Below the pieces are notes generated by a model. That model was not told where the DNA came from. It saw only the letters and a list, made by a program, of their open reading frames with translations, and ran no database searches. Shown here piece by piece: positions 27,763-36,464 of a stretch of DNA of 64,000 bases (position 1 is the stretch's first letter; the number at the start of each line of letters is the position of its first letter). This DNA is from UBA7662 sp943369355 (GTDB taxonomy: Bacteria > Bacteroidota > Bacteroidia > UBA7662): contig CALRMX020000002.1 in NCBI GenBank assembly GCA_943369355.1, forward strand, positions 62,001-126,000, given 5' to 3'. A program made the position numbers and the translations under genes.

Positions 27763-29727
27763 ATGAAAAAATGGATACTAACTGCCCTCTGTTTAGGGGC
27801 AGTGTGGATGAGTGAGTCAATACAGGCACAAAGCTCCGATAAGCGTGTTCTGTTTAGCGTAGAAGGTCGTTCGGTTAGCGTCGACGAGTTTCTGACCGTC
27901 TACAACAAAAACAACTACAGTCAGCAAAAGCCTACAGCGAGCGATATGAAAGAATATCTCGACCTGTACGTGCGCTTCAAGCTCAAGGTGAACGAAGCAT
28001 ATCAGCAGGGTCTTGATACGAGTGAAAAGTTCAAAAAGGAGCTCGACAACTACCGTAATCAGTTGGCGCAACCCTATTTGCGTGACAAAGAAACCTCTCA
28101 GGCTTTGGTGAAAGAAGCTTATGATCGTATGCTCGAAGAGGTAAAAGCCAGCCACATTATGGTCCGAGTTGCGGAAAATGCATCACCAAAGGACTCAGCC
28201 GCTGCCTTCAAAAAAATTCAAGGCATCTACCAGCGTTTGCAAAAAGGTGAAGACTTCAACCAACTTGCTGCTCAGGCTTCGGAAGACCCGTCGGCCGCTG
28301 AAAACCAAGGTGATCTCGGCTTTTTTGGAGCTTTCAGGATGATTTACGCCTTCGAAGACCAAGCCTACAAAACAACGGTAGGGCAGTATACCAAACCTTT
28401 TCGTACGCAATTTGGCTATCATATTCTCAAAGTGCATGCACGCCGACCAGCGCAAGGTGAAATCCGTGCGGCCCATTTGATGCTGCTTACTCGCAATACC
28501 GATAGTGATTCAATACGCGAAAACACGCGCAAACGAATCATGGAAATCCATAAAAAAATAAAAAGCGGTGAAAGCTTCGAGGCATTAGTAGCTCAATACA
28601 GTGAGGACCCCAGCACACAACAACAAGGAGGTGTTTTGCCTTGGTTTGGCACCGGAAGAATGGTTCCGATGTTTGAAGCAACTGCATTTGCACTTGCCAA
28701 CGATGGTGACATCTCTGAACCAGTACAAACGCCTTATGGTTGGCACATCATCAAGCGTATTGAACGAAGAGGCCTGCCACCTTTCGAAAAAATGAAAGCA
28801 GAGATTGAGGCAAAAATTGCTCGCGATGCCCGCGCCAACCTCAACAAAAGCAATCTAATCGCAAAATTGAAAACCGAATACAGCTTCAAAGAAGATGCTG
28901 CGGCTCGTCAGCAAGTATTCAGTAAAGTAGTTGACAGCCTGTTTACCCAAGGCAAATGGAAAGCCGACAGTATCTGGAAAAAGAATGCCGTGGTTTTCAG
29001 CTTTGCCGACAAAAAAATGATGCAATCGGATTTGGCGAAATACCTACAAGCCAATCAATATGGAAGTTCAGGTAGTGACGTTGGAATTTATTTGCTCAAA
29101 ACATACAACCGTTGGGTAGAAGAAACCATATTGGCCTACGAGGATAGCCGCTTGGAGCAGAAGTATCCCGAATTTAAAGCGCTTTTGCAGGAATATCGCG
29201 AAGGCATTTTATTATTCGACCTTACCGACCAATTGGTATGGTCAAAAGCCGTAAACGACACGGATGGACTAAAAAGCTGGTTTGAAGCAAACCAAAACAA
29301 CTATCTCTGGAAAGAACGTGCTGATGTAACCATCTACCAATTTGCCAACGCCGAGCAAGCAGCAAAAGGTCGCAAAATGTTGGGTAAAAAAGGCACTACC
29401 GACGACGTGATAGCCACAACCTTGAATGAATCAAACCCGCTTAACGTAAAAATAAGCAGCGGCAAGTTCGAAAAAGGTGTTCAGGAAGTGGTAGACAAAA
29501 CCGAATGGAAAGTAGGACTAAGCAAAAATATCGAGCAAAACGGTTCGGTATACATGGTAAAGGTCAATGCAATTTTGCCTCCTGGGCCAAAGGCACTCAC
29601 TGAGATACGCGGATTGGCTACAAGCGATTATCAGAATTATCTAGAGAAAAGCTGGATAGAAAGCTTGCAAAAGCGCTATAAGGTTGTAATCAACCAAGAA
29701 ACGCTCAATAGCATACTACCTAAATAA
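27763..29727 (+). CDS. Periplasmic peptidyl-prolyl isomerase with two parvulin domains
   Basis: A 654-residue exported foldase. The signal peptide ends IQAQ. A SurA-like N-terminal chaperone helix region is followed by two parvulin/rotamase domains: about residues 125-225 (VKASHIMVRV, AAQASEDPSAAENQGDLGFF, TQFGYHILKVHARRP) and about 235-345 (IRAAHLMLLTRN, QYSEDPSTQQQGGVLPWFG, TPYGWHIIKRIERRG). The 300-residue C-terminal extension is helical and charged with no recognised domain. First of three adjacent chaperone genes; it probably escorts outer-membrane proteins or secreted cargo through the periplasm. Confidence 0.92.
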   Translation: MKKWILTALCLGAVWMSESIQAQSSDKRVLFSVEGRSVSVDEFLTVYNKNNYSQQKPTASDMKEYLDLYVRFKLKVNEAYQQGLDTSEKFKKELDNYRNQLAQPYLRDKETSQALVKEAYDRMLEEVKASHIMVRVAENASPKDSAAAFKKIQGIYQRLQKGEDFNQLAAQASEDPSAAENQGDLGFFGAFRMIYAFEDQAYKTTVGQYTKPFRTQFGYHILKVHARRPAQGEIRAAHLMLLTRNTDSDSIRENTRKRIMEIHKKIKSGESFEALVAQYSEDPSTQQQGGVLPWFGTGRMVPMFEATAFALANDGDISEPVQTPYGWHIIKRIERRGLPPFEKMKAEIEAKIARDARANLNKSNLIAKLKTEYSFKEDAAARQQVFSKVVDSLFTQGKWKADSIWKKNAVVFSFADKKMMQSDLAKYLQANQYGSSGSDVGIYLLKTYNRWVEETILAYEDSRLEQKYPEFKALLQEYREGILLFDLTDQLVWSKAVNDTDGLKSWFEANQNNYLWKERADVTIYQFANAEQAAKGRKMLGKKGTTDDVIATTLNESNPLNVKISSGKFEKGVQEVVDKTEWKVGLSKNIEQNGSVYMVKVNAILPPGPKALTEIRGLATSDYQNYLEKSWIESLQKRYKVVINQETLNSILPK

Positions 29728-30576
29728 GTGAAACTCGTTTACCCGCTCCTAATTGGCAGTATCATGCTGAGTAGTTGTCAATGGTTTGGCAACGATAGGC
29801 CGGATAGCGCCATTGCGCGGGTAAACGAGACCTATTTGTATCGAGCAAACCTTGCAGGTTTGGTTCCCGAAGGTACCGATGCCGACGATAGTATTAAACT
29901 CGTTCAGGCATTTGTAGATAATTGGATAAGAGATCAGCTTTTGCTTGATGAGGCAAACCGCAAGTTGTCGGCAAAAAACAAGGATTTTCAAGCCAAACTA
30001 GATGATTATCGCAAATCTTTACTCATCTACACCCTCGAAGATCAGGTGGTAAGTGGCGAGATGGATACTGCTGTTGATGAAAAACTAATTGCTACTTTCT
30101 TCGATTTGAATAAGGATCAGTTCACTTTGCGTGACCCCATTTTCAAAGGCAGATATGTCAAAATAGAAAATTCGGCTCCTAAAAAGGACGATCTTCGCAA
30201 TCTGATGCGCTCAAGTAGAAACAAAGATTTGAAAAATCTTCAGGAATACTGTTTGCAATATGCAGTGAACTATCACTTGAACGATAGTAGTTGGTTTTAC
30301 AGCGAAGAAGTAATGCGCAGTATGCCACGTGAACTAATGAGCAAAATGCAGCTTGAGAATCGAAACGCCCTACAAGAAGTGGAAGATGAGCAGTATCTTT
30401 ATCTTGCCATTGCGCGCGACTTCAGAGATGTGGGTGCAGAGCCACCAATTGACCTAGAAAGAAACAATATCCGCGACTTAATTCTGTTACAAAGGCGACA
30501 ACAAACGATATCGAGGTTTGTAGAAGAGCTGTATCAAAAAGCGGAAGAAGATAAAAAATTTGAAAAGTACCCATGA
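29728..30576 (+). CDS. PPIase-like periplasmic lipoprotein lacking a rotamase domain
   Basis: A 282-residue lipoprotein starting with GTG directly after the preceding stop codon. The signal peptide ends IMLSSCQW (lipidated Cys17). The sequence DSAIARVNETYLYRANLAGLVP followed by AFVDNWIRDQLLLDEANRKL resembles the SurA/PpiC N-terminal chaperone domain, but the parvulin core (HIL...GDLGFF...GYHII) is missing. It may be a chaperone or adaptor for its two neighbours, which are true parvulins. Overlaps the next gene by four bases. Confidence 0.8.
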   Translation: MKLVYPLLIGSIMLSSCQWFGNDRPDSAIARVNETYLYRANLAGLVPEGTDADDSIKLVQAFVDNWIRDQLLLDEANRKLSAKNKDFQAKLDDYRKSLLIYTLEDQVVSGEMDTAVDEKLIATFFDLNKDQFTLRDPIFKGRYVKIENSAPKKDDLRNLMRSSRNKDLKNLQEYCLQYAVNYHLNDSSWFYSEEVMRSMPRELMSKMQLENRNALQEVEDEQYLYLAIARDFRDVGAEPPIDLERNNIRDLILLQRRQQTISRFVEELYQKAEEDKKFEKYP

Positions 30577-31916
30577 GTAGGATGAGTGGAGTGGTGTTGT
30601 TCGTGCTGTTCTCGGCAATGGCTTATGCACAACCACCTAAAGGAAAAATGATCGACGGAGTAGTCGCTGTAGTGGGTGATAAAATAATACTCAAGTCAGA
30701 AGTAGAGGGTGAATACGCAAACTACCTGCAGCAAGAAGGCAACAAACCGTCTGAAGAAGCTCGTTGCCTGATTGTGGACCAAATGCTGACCACCAAGCTG
30801 ATGCTCCGTCAAGCTGAGCTCGACTCCATTGAGGTAAGTGAAGAGGAAGTAAATCAACAACTCGACCGTCGTGTACGCTACTTCATTTCTATGATTGGTG
30901 GAGCCGAAAAACTCGAAGAGTTTTATGGCAAGTCGATTCCCGAAATTAAAGACGAATTCCGATCAAATATCAAAGAGCAGATACTTGCCCAAAAAATGCA
31001 AGAGCAAATTACGTCGAAAGTGGCCATTTCACCCGCTGAGGTGAAGGCATACTTTGGGCGTATTCCTGAAGACAGCATACCCTTCTTTCCGGCTGAGGTA
31101 GAAATAGGTCAAATCATCATTTTTCCAGAAGTTGATGAGGCTACAAAAGAATTTACTATCGACAAGCTGAACAGCATACGAGACCGCGTGCTGAAAGGTG
31201 AAAAATTTTCGACATTGGCTGTATTGTATAGTCAAGATCCCGGTTCAGCGCAGGCTGGTGGCGACCTCGGTTTTTTCGGACGAGGCGAAATGGTTCCCGA
31301 GTTTGAGGGCGTTGCTTTTAAACTCAAGCCTGGAGAAGTAAGTCCGGTGATTCGCACCAAATACGGTTACCATATCCTGCAACTCATCGAGCGTCGAGGC
31401 GATCGGGTGAACTGTAGACATATCCTGATTAAACCACCCGTTAGTTCGGCAGAGCTCGAACGTGCCCGGTTAAGGCTCGACACGATAAGCAAGCAGCTTA
31501 ATGCGGGTGTAATGACATTTCCCGAAGCTGTTCGTAAGTATACCATGGACGATGAAAGCAAGCAAAACAGCGGTATGGTGATGAATCAAAATACCGGAGG
31601 AAATAGCTTTACGATCGAACAGTTGACCCCGGATATGTACTTTCAAATCGATAAGCTGGAGCCCGGCCAATATTCAGCACCATCGGTGTATGCATCTCAG
31701 GGCGGAGATCGTGGATGGCGTATTTATTACTTAAAGAGCAGAACAACCGCACACCGCGCTAGTCTCGATACCGACTACGATAAAATTCAACAAGCAGCTC
31801 TAAATCTCAAAAAGATTGAAAAGCTACAAGACTGGTTCATGAAAACCCGTTCCAAAACCTATGTAAAGGTTGAAGCTGAATTTGCCGATTGTCCTAGTTT
31901 ATCCCGCTGGAAATAA
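30573..31916 (+). CDS. SurA-like peptidyl-prolyl isomerase
   Basis: A 447-residue periplasmic chaperone/foldase. The signal peptide ends AMAYAQ; the next motif, IDGVVAVVGDKIILKSEVEG, is diagnostic for SurA N-terminal domains. Two parvulin domains follow: about 170-275 (EIGQIIIFPEV, YSQDPGSAQAGGDLGFFGRG, TKYGYHILQLIERRG) and about 283-390 (VNCRHILIKPPVSSAE, TGGNSFTIEQLTPDMYF). SurA delivers nascent outer-membrane barrels to the BAM complex. The ATGA overlap with the preceding gene shows operon organisation. Confidence 0.92.
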   Translation: MSRMSGVVLFVLFSAMAYAQPPKGKMIDGVVAVVGDKIILKSEVEGEYANYLQQEGNKPSEEARCLIVDQMLTTKLMLRQAELDSIEVSEEEVNQQLDRRVRYFISMIGGAEKLEEFYGKSIPEIKDEFRSNIKEQILAQKMQEQITSKVAISPAEVKAYFGRIPEDSIPFFPAEVEIGQIIIFPEVDEATKEFTIDKLNSIRDRVLKGEKFSTLAVLYSQDPGSAQAGGDLGFFGRGEMVPEFEGVAFKLKPGEVSPVIRTKYGYHILQLIERRGDRVNCRHILIKPPVSSAELERARLRLDTISKQLNAGVMTFPEAVRKYTMDDESKQNSGMVMNQNTGGNSFTIEQLTPDMYFQIDKLEPGQYSAPSVYASQGGDRGWRIYYLKSRTTAHRASLDTDYDKIQQAALNLKKIEKLQDWFMKTRSKTYVKVEAEFADCPSLSRWK

Positions 31917-31976
31917 AACAAGGCAGTTGCGCCTGCGTTCATTTCACGTATTTTACAAACCCAAAGAGAATTTTTC

Positions 31977-32945
31977 ATGTCGATGAACTTTACTTCCGAT
32001 GCTGCTGCTGTCGACGCCCTAGCCGGCCGTTACCAGGAAATCCGAAATGAAATTGGGAAAGTGATCCTCGGTCAGGATGAAGTATTGAAGTCGGTGCTTA
32101 TTTCCATCTTCAGCAACGGTCACTGCTTACTGGTAGGGGTGCCGGGCTTGGCGAAAACGTTATTGGTACAAACCATCGGTCAAGTACTTGACTTGAGTTT
32201 TAGCCGTATCCAATTCACTCCCGACTTAATGCCAAGTGATATCACGGGATCGGAAGTTCTCGATGATCAGCGCAACTTTCGATTCATCAAGGGGCCTTTG
32301 TTTTCGAATATTGTTCTCGCCGACGAAATTAACCGTACCCCTCCCAAAACACAGAGTGCTTTGCTTGAAGCAATGCAAGAGCGTCAGGTTACAGTTGCCG
32401 GACAACGTTATCCGCTACCTGCTCCCTTTTTCGTACTGGCCACTCAAAATCCCATCGAGCAAGAAGGTACCTATCCATTGCCCGAAGCACAACTCGACCG
32501 CTTTATGTTCAACATTTGGCTCGACTACCCAGCCTTTGAAGATGAGGTGAAAATTGTGAAGCAAACCACCACCGACTACCAGTTACCCGTCGACAAAAAA
32601 ATCACGGCCGAAGAGATTCTCTACTTCCAACAACTGGTAAGGAGAATACCGGTGGCCGACAATGTGCTGGAGTATGCTGTCAAATTGGCAAACAAAACCC
32701 GTCCAGGCGGCCAATTTGCCACGAAGGAAACCAACCAATATCTTAGCTGGGGTGCTGGTCCACGGGCTTCACAATATTTAACTATTGGCGCGAAGTGTCA
32801 TGCGGCATTAAACAATAAGTACTCACCCGACATAGAAGATGTGAAAGCAGTGGCCATTCCGATACTTCGACATAGGGTTGTAGCGAATTACAAAGCAGAA
32901 GCCGAGGGGATGAAAGTAGATCAAATCCTAAAAAGTTTATTTTAG
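31977..32945 (+). CDS. MoxR family AAA+ ATPase
   Basis: A 322-residue AAA+ ATPase. Walker A GVPGLAKT (54-61), Walker B in IVLADEINRTPPKTQSALLE, sensor FVLATQNPIEQEGTYPLPEAQLDRFM. MoxR ATPases act with von Willebrand factor A proteins as chaperones that insert cofactors or assemble complexes, and in Bacteroidota are typically followed by DUF58, vWA and BatABCD genes. None follows here: the next gene is a zinc peptidase. It sits 60 bases after the SurA-like gene, so it may be read from the same transcript. Confidence 0.93.
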   Translation: MSMNFTSDAAAVDALAGRYQEIRNEIGKVILGQDEVLKSVLISIFSNGHCLLVGVPGLAKTLLVQTIGQVLDLSFSRIQFTPDLMPSDITGSEVLDDQRNFRFIKGPLFSNIVLADEINRTPPKTQSALLEAMQERQVTVAGQRYPLPAPFFVLATQNPIEQEGTYPLPEAQLDRFMFNIWLDYPAFEDEVKIVKQTTTDYQLPVDKKITAEEILYFQQLVRRIPVADNVLEYAVKLANKTRPGGQFATKETNQYLSWGAGPRASQYLTIGAKCHAALNNKYSPDIEDVKAVAIPILRHRVVANYKAEAEGMKVDQILKSLF

Positions 32946-32995
32946 GTTTACGATATGGCATCTCAATTGACAAATCCTGCCAAAACCATCAAACG

Positions 32996-33670
32996 ATGTA
33001 TATAATTCTCATGATCGCCATTATGGCAGCCAGTTGGGCTGTCGGCGCCCGATTCAAGAGCCGTTTCAACAAGTACGCGGCAACCCCACTTTCGAGTGGT
33101 CTTTCTGGTCAGGAGATTGCTGAAAAAATGCTCCGTGACCACGACATTCTCGACGTTAAAATTATTTCTACCGAAGGTCAACTCACCGACCACTACAACC
33201 CGGCCAATAAAACTGTAAATCTAAGTCACGATGTGTTTTATGGTCGTTCGGTTGCGGCTGCGGCTGTTGCTGCCCACGAGGTAGGCCACGCAGTTCAACA
33301 TGCGCGTGCTTACAGCTGGCTTCAGTTCAGATCTGCCATGGTTCCCGCGTTGAGCATATCTTCACGTTTTATGCCTTGGGTATTGTTAGGCGGTGTGCTC
33401 ATGATCAACACTTTTCCTAACCTGTTGCTATTGGGTATTGTGATGTTCGCTTTGACTACCCTTTTCAGCTTTGTAACCTTACCGGTTGAATTTGACGCAA
33501 GTAAACGTGCACTAGCTTGGTTGAACACTTCGAATGTAACCAGCAACCAGCAACACGGCATGGCAAAAGACGCTTTGAATTGGGCGGCTATGACCTATGT
33601 AATTGCCGCTTTATCGTCGCTGGCAACATTGCTGTATTATGTCATGATTTACATGGGACGTCGCGACTAA
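32996..33670 (+). CDS. Membrane zinc metallopeptidase (YugP/PF04298 type)
   Basis: A 224-residue membrane protein with an N-terminal helix, an HEVGH zinc motif at residues 94-98 (AAVAAHEVGHAVQHA), and three hydrophobic segments after it (MVPALSISSRFMPWVLLGGV, LLLLGIVMFALTTLFSFVT and MTYVIAALSSLATLLYYVMI). The segment LPVEFDASKRALAWL supplies the probable third Glu/Asp ligand. This matches putative neutral zinc metallopeptidase type 2 (YugP of Bacillus). Substrate unknown. It ends at a strong terminator. Confidence 0.88.
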   Translation: MYIILMIAIMAASWAVGARFKSRFNKYAATPLSSGLSGQEIAEKMLRDHDILDVKIISTEGQLTDHYNPANKTVNLSHDVFYGRSVAAAAVAAHEVGHAVQHARAYSWLQFRSAMVPALSISSRFMPWVLLGGVLMINTFPNLLLLGIVMFALTTLFSFVTLPVEFDASKRALAWLNTSNVTSNQQHGMAKDALNWAAMTYVIAALSSLATLLYYVMIYMGRRD

Positions 33671-33690
33671 GCTGCGACTTTGAATGAATT

Positions 33691-33713
33691 AGGGGCCTCG
33701 GCCCCTTTTTTTA
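33691..33713 (+). terminator. Rho-independent terminator
   Basis: GC-rich perfect 7-bp arms (33691-33697 and 33700-33706) with a tight loop and a run of T (33706-33712). It closes the MoxR/zinc peptidase segment. Confidence 0.8.
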
Positions 33714-33773
33714 TGCCTTTACAACTCTTTTAGATTTCCCCAAGAAGATACAAGACGCAATTGGCAATCGTGC

Positions 33774-33781
33774 TAACTTTG
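33774..33781 (+). promoter_or_regulatory. Candidate -7 element for the deacetylase-tatD-asparaginase operon
   Basis: TAACTTTG matches TAnnTTTG and ends 10 bases before ATG 33792, predicting a very short leader. The -33 region has no good TTTG at standard spacing. Confidence 0.4.
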
Positions 33782-33791
33782 TAGCGATAAA

Positions 33792-34397
33792 ATGCTACGC
33801 ACCCCAGATTTTATACGGCGAATTTCCACCTCGATTGCTTGGGGCGATTACGATCAGCCGGAGCCAGTAGTTTATTTGACCTTCGACGACGGTCCAATAC
33901 CTGAGGTGACCCCTTGGGTACTCGATCAACTTAAAAAATACAATGCGAAGGCAACGTTTTTCTGCGTCGGCAATAACGTCATCAATCATCCAGAGGTATA
34001 TAAACGCATTCTGGAGGAAGGACACAGCACAGGTAACCATACCTATGACCATCGCGACGGATGGAAAACAGGTAACCTAACCTATTACAAAAGTGTGCTA
34101 AACTGCTCCGATGTTGTACAAAGCGATATGTTTAGGCCACCCTATGGCAGAGTAACCCCTCGCCAGTTACGTGCCATCAAAAAAAGATATAAGATCATCC
34201 TTTGGAGCATCTTGAGTCAGGATTACGACAGCTCCAAAACTCCCGAAAAGTGTATTAGCAACGTGGTTTCTAAAGTTCGTAATGGCGATATAATCGTGTT
34301 CCACGACAGCTTAAAAGCTTGGGGGAATCTCGAAAAGTCATTGCCAGTTGTTCTCGATTTTTTAAAAACATCGGGTTATCGCTGTTTAGCTCTCTGA
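33792..34397 (+). CDS. Polysaccharide deacetylase family protein (NodB homology)
   Basis: A 201-residue carbohydrate esterase family 4 domain protein. Motif 1 YLTFDDGPIPEVT (Asp32, Asp33), motif 2 EEGHSTGNHTYDH (His83, His87 bind metal), motif 3 RPPYGRVTP, motif 4 near DIIVFHDS (His catalytic). It has no signal peptide or membrane helix, unlike many wall-acting deacetylases, suggesting a cytoplasmic substrate or use of an unusual export route. First gene of a tight run with tatD and an asparaginase. Confidence 0.9.
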   Translation: MLRTPDFIRRISTSIAWGDYDQPEPVVYLTFDDGPIPEVTPWVLDQLKKYNAKATFFCVGNNVINHPEVYKRILEEGHSTGNHTYDHRDGWKTGNLTYYKSVLNCSDVVQSDMFRPPYGRVTPRQLRAIKKRYKIILWSILSQDYDSSKTPEKCISNVVSKVRNGDIIVFHDSLKAWGNLEKSLPVVLDFLKTSGYRCLAL

Positions 34398-34398
34398 T

Positions 34399-35160
34399 AT
34401 GTTGTTGACCGATACCCACACCCATCTTTACAGCAAAAGTTTTGACACCGATCGTGACGAGATGGTTCAACGTGCCCTGGCTGCTGGAGTAGAACTACTT
34501 CTACTTCCCAATATCGACCAGTACTCTATTGAACCCATGCTGGAACTTGCTGATAGGTACCCAGAGCATTGTTTGCCCATGATGGGTTTGCACCCGGGCT
34601 CGGTAGAAGACGATTATTTAGAGCAACTGGAGTTGCATCGGGCCTGGTTGAATAAACGGCCATTTATTGCTGTGGGCGAGATTGGTATAGATTTATACTG
34701 GCGACAAGACAACCTAAAGGCTCAAGAAGAAGCATTTCTTACGCAAGTAAGTTGGGCAATAGAATTAGACTTACCCATTGTAATTCATTCCCGTGAAAGT
34801 TGTAGTTTAATTCTCGATCTCCTGGAGGGGATAAACGTACCTGGAGTTTTTCATTGTTTTACAGGTACTGCTGAAGAAGCTGAGCGAATAACTAAAAAGG
34901 GAATGTACTTAGGAATAGGTGGAGTAATTACCTACAAAGCAAACGAAACGTTACGGGAGGTGGTGAAGCAAGTTCCCTTGGAGCGGATCCTGCTCGAGAC
35001 CGATAGTCCCTATTTACCTCCCGTGCCTTACCGTGGAAAAAGAAACGAAAGCAGCTATTTACCCTTGGTTGCCGAACAGCTTTGTACACTTTACAACAAA
35101 GGCATGCCGGAGCTTGCAGAAATAACAACCAACAATGCCAAAACTCTATTTCGGTTATGA
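34399..35160 (+). CDS. TatD family metal-dependent hydrolase
   Basis: A 253-residue amidohydrolase-fold protein. DTHTHLYSKSFDTD gives the first metal His pair, GEIGIDLYW a conserved Glu, PIVIHSRES and GVFHCFTG the middle His residues, and LLETDSPYLPPVPYRGKRNE the final Asp. TatD homologues are 3'-5' exonucleases or D-aminoacyl/deoxyribonuclease-like enzymes. The gene starts one base after the deacetylase and overlaps the asparaginase start (ATGA). Confidence 0.92.
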   Translation: MLLTDTHTHLYSKSFDTDRDEMVQRALAAGVELLLLPNIDQYSIEPMLELADRYPEHCLPMMGLHPGSVEDDYLEQLELHRAWLNKRPFIAVGEIGIDLYWRQDNLKAQEEAFLTQVSWAIELDLPIVIHSRESCSLILDLLEGINVPGVFHCFTGTAEEAERITKKGMYLGIGGVITYKANETLREVVKQVPLERILLETDSPYLPPVPYRGKRNESSYLPLVAEQLCTLYNKGMPELAEITTNNAKTLFRL

Positions 35161-36188
35161 ATCAAACCCGACTTCTCCTGATTTACACCGGTGGTACCAT
35201 AGGTATGATCAAAGACAACTTAACTGGGGAGTTAAGACCGTTTGATTTAGCTCAAATACTTGAGCAAGTACCTGAAATAAGTACATTTCGTTATCAGCTC
35301 GACGCCATTACCTTCGACAAGCCCATTGATTCGAGCGATATGCAACCAGCCATTTGGAGTAAGCTGGCCGGTATTGTTGCGAACAATTACGAAGATTACG
35401 ACGGTTTTATCGTCTTGCACGGTTCCGACACCATGGCCTATACGGCAAGTGCACTGAGTTTCATGCTTCAAGGCCTAGCGAAGCCCGTGATTTTAACCGG
35501 CTCACAACTTCCCATTGGTCATGTTCGAACCGATGCCAAAGAAAATCTCATTACCAGCATCGAGATTGCCGCTGCACAGTTGGAAGGACGACCTAGAGTT
35601 CCGGAGGTTTGTATTTATTTCGATTATCATTTGTACAGAGGCAACCGAGCTATTAAATACAACTCGGAGAAATTTGAAGCGTTCCATTCACCGAATTTCC
35701 CATTGCTCGCTGAAGCAGGTATTCGAATTACGTATTTCGATAATAACATCCTGCCATACCCGAACAAACCATTTACCCCTTTTCTTGAACTCAATGCACG
35801 TGTAGGAAGCTTGAAGCTTTTTCCCGGTTTGCGGCCCGCATTTATGCAGGCCGTGCTCTCGGATCCCGACATGGATGTGCTTGTTTTAGAGGGTTTTGGG
35901 TCTGGAAATGGCCCAACCGATGCCTGGTTTACGAACGCACTAGAAGCATATATTCATTCGGGCAAAACGGTGGTAGATGTAACCCAGTGTCACGGAGGCT
36001 CTGTTGATTTAGGAAAATATACTACCAGTGCACGGCTCAAGCAGATAGGTGTAGTTAGTGGTCACGACATGACCTTTGAATGTTGCACAACAAAAAGCAT
36101 GTTTTTACTTGCTCGGGGTTTACGCGGAAAAGCACTCGCCGAAGAACTTGAAAAACCCCTTTGCGGGGAGTTGAAACGTGTTTCATAA
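35157..36188 (+). CDS. ansA: Type I (cytoplasmic) L-asparaginase
   Basis: A 343-residue enzyme hydrolysing L-asparagine to aspartate and ammonia. I start at ATG 35157 overlapping the tatD stop; an upstream in-frame ATG would extend it into tatD with no homologous sequence. Motif 1 LLLIYTGGTIGMIKD holds the catalytic Thr, motif 2 DGFIVLHGSDTMAYTASAL the second Thr-Asp pair, and VILTGSQLPIG the Lys/Ser region. No signal peptide, consistent with the low-affinity cytoplasmic type. Confidence 0.93.
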   Translation: MNQTRLLLIYTGGTIGMIKDNLTGELRPFDLAQILEQVPEISTFRYQLDAITFDKPIDSSDMQPAIWSKLAGIVANNYEDYDGFIVLHGSDTMAYTASALSFMLQGLAKPVILTGSQLPIGHVRTDAKENLITSIEIAAAQLEGRPRVPEVCIYFDYHLYRGNRAIKYNSEKFEAFHSPNFPLLAEAGIRITYFDNNILPYPNKPFTPFLELNARVGSLKLFPGLRPAFMQAVLSDPDMDVLVLEGFGSGNGPTDAWFTNALEAYIHSGKTVVDVTQCHGGSVDLGKYTTSARLKQIGVVSGHDMTFECCTTKSMFLLARGLRGKALAEELEKPLCGELKRVS

Positions 36189-36249
36189 TTTAATGGTAAC
36201 CGTTGCTGCATGTATAATTTTCGTATATTGGCACCGTTTACGAACTTAA

Positions 36250-36336
36250 GGAGAGGTGTCCGAGTGGTTGAAGGAGCACGCCTGGAAAGTGTGTATATCT
36301 GAAAGGGTATCGCGGGTTCGAATCCCGCTCTCTCCG
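36250..36336 (+). tRNA. tRNA-Ser (anticodon GGA)
   Basis: 87 bases. The acceptor stem GGAGAGG (36250-36256) pairs with TCTCTCC (36329-36335) and the discriminator is G. The anticodon stem-loop (36277-36293) has anticodon GGA at 36284-36286. A long variable arm, as in class II tRNAs, and the T arm GCGGGTTCGAATCCCGC are visible. The terminal CCA is not encoded (G then CA). Confidence 0.97.
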
Positions 36337-36380
36337 CAGTGAAAAGGTGTGGCGATTGGACTGAGGTTCGTACACAAATT

Positions 36381-36398
36381 GAAAAGATTCGTCTTTTC
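36381..36398 (+). other. Small hairpin with UUCG loop in the exbB leader
   Basis: Perfect seven-base arms (36381-36387, 36392-36398) around a TTCG tetraloop, between tRNA-Ser and exbB. No T run follows, so it is not a standard terminator. It may end the tRNA precursor or lie in the exbB mRNA leader. Confidence 0.4.
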
Positions 36399-36464
36399 GT
36401 TACACCAATACAATAGAACAAAACAAATACTACCAGAAAAAAAACTTTAAACAACAAATCCGTT

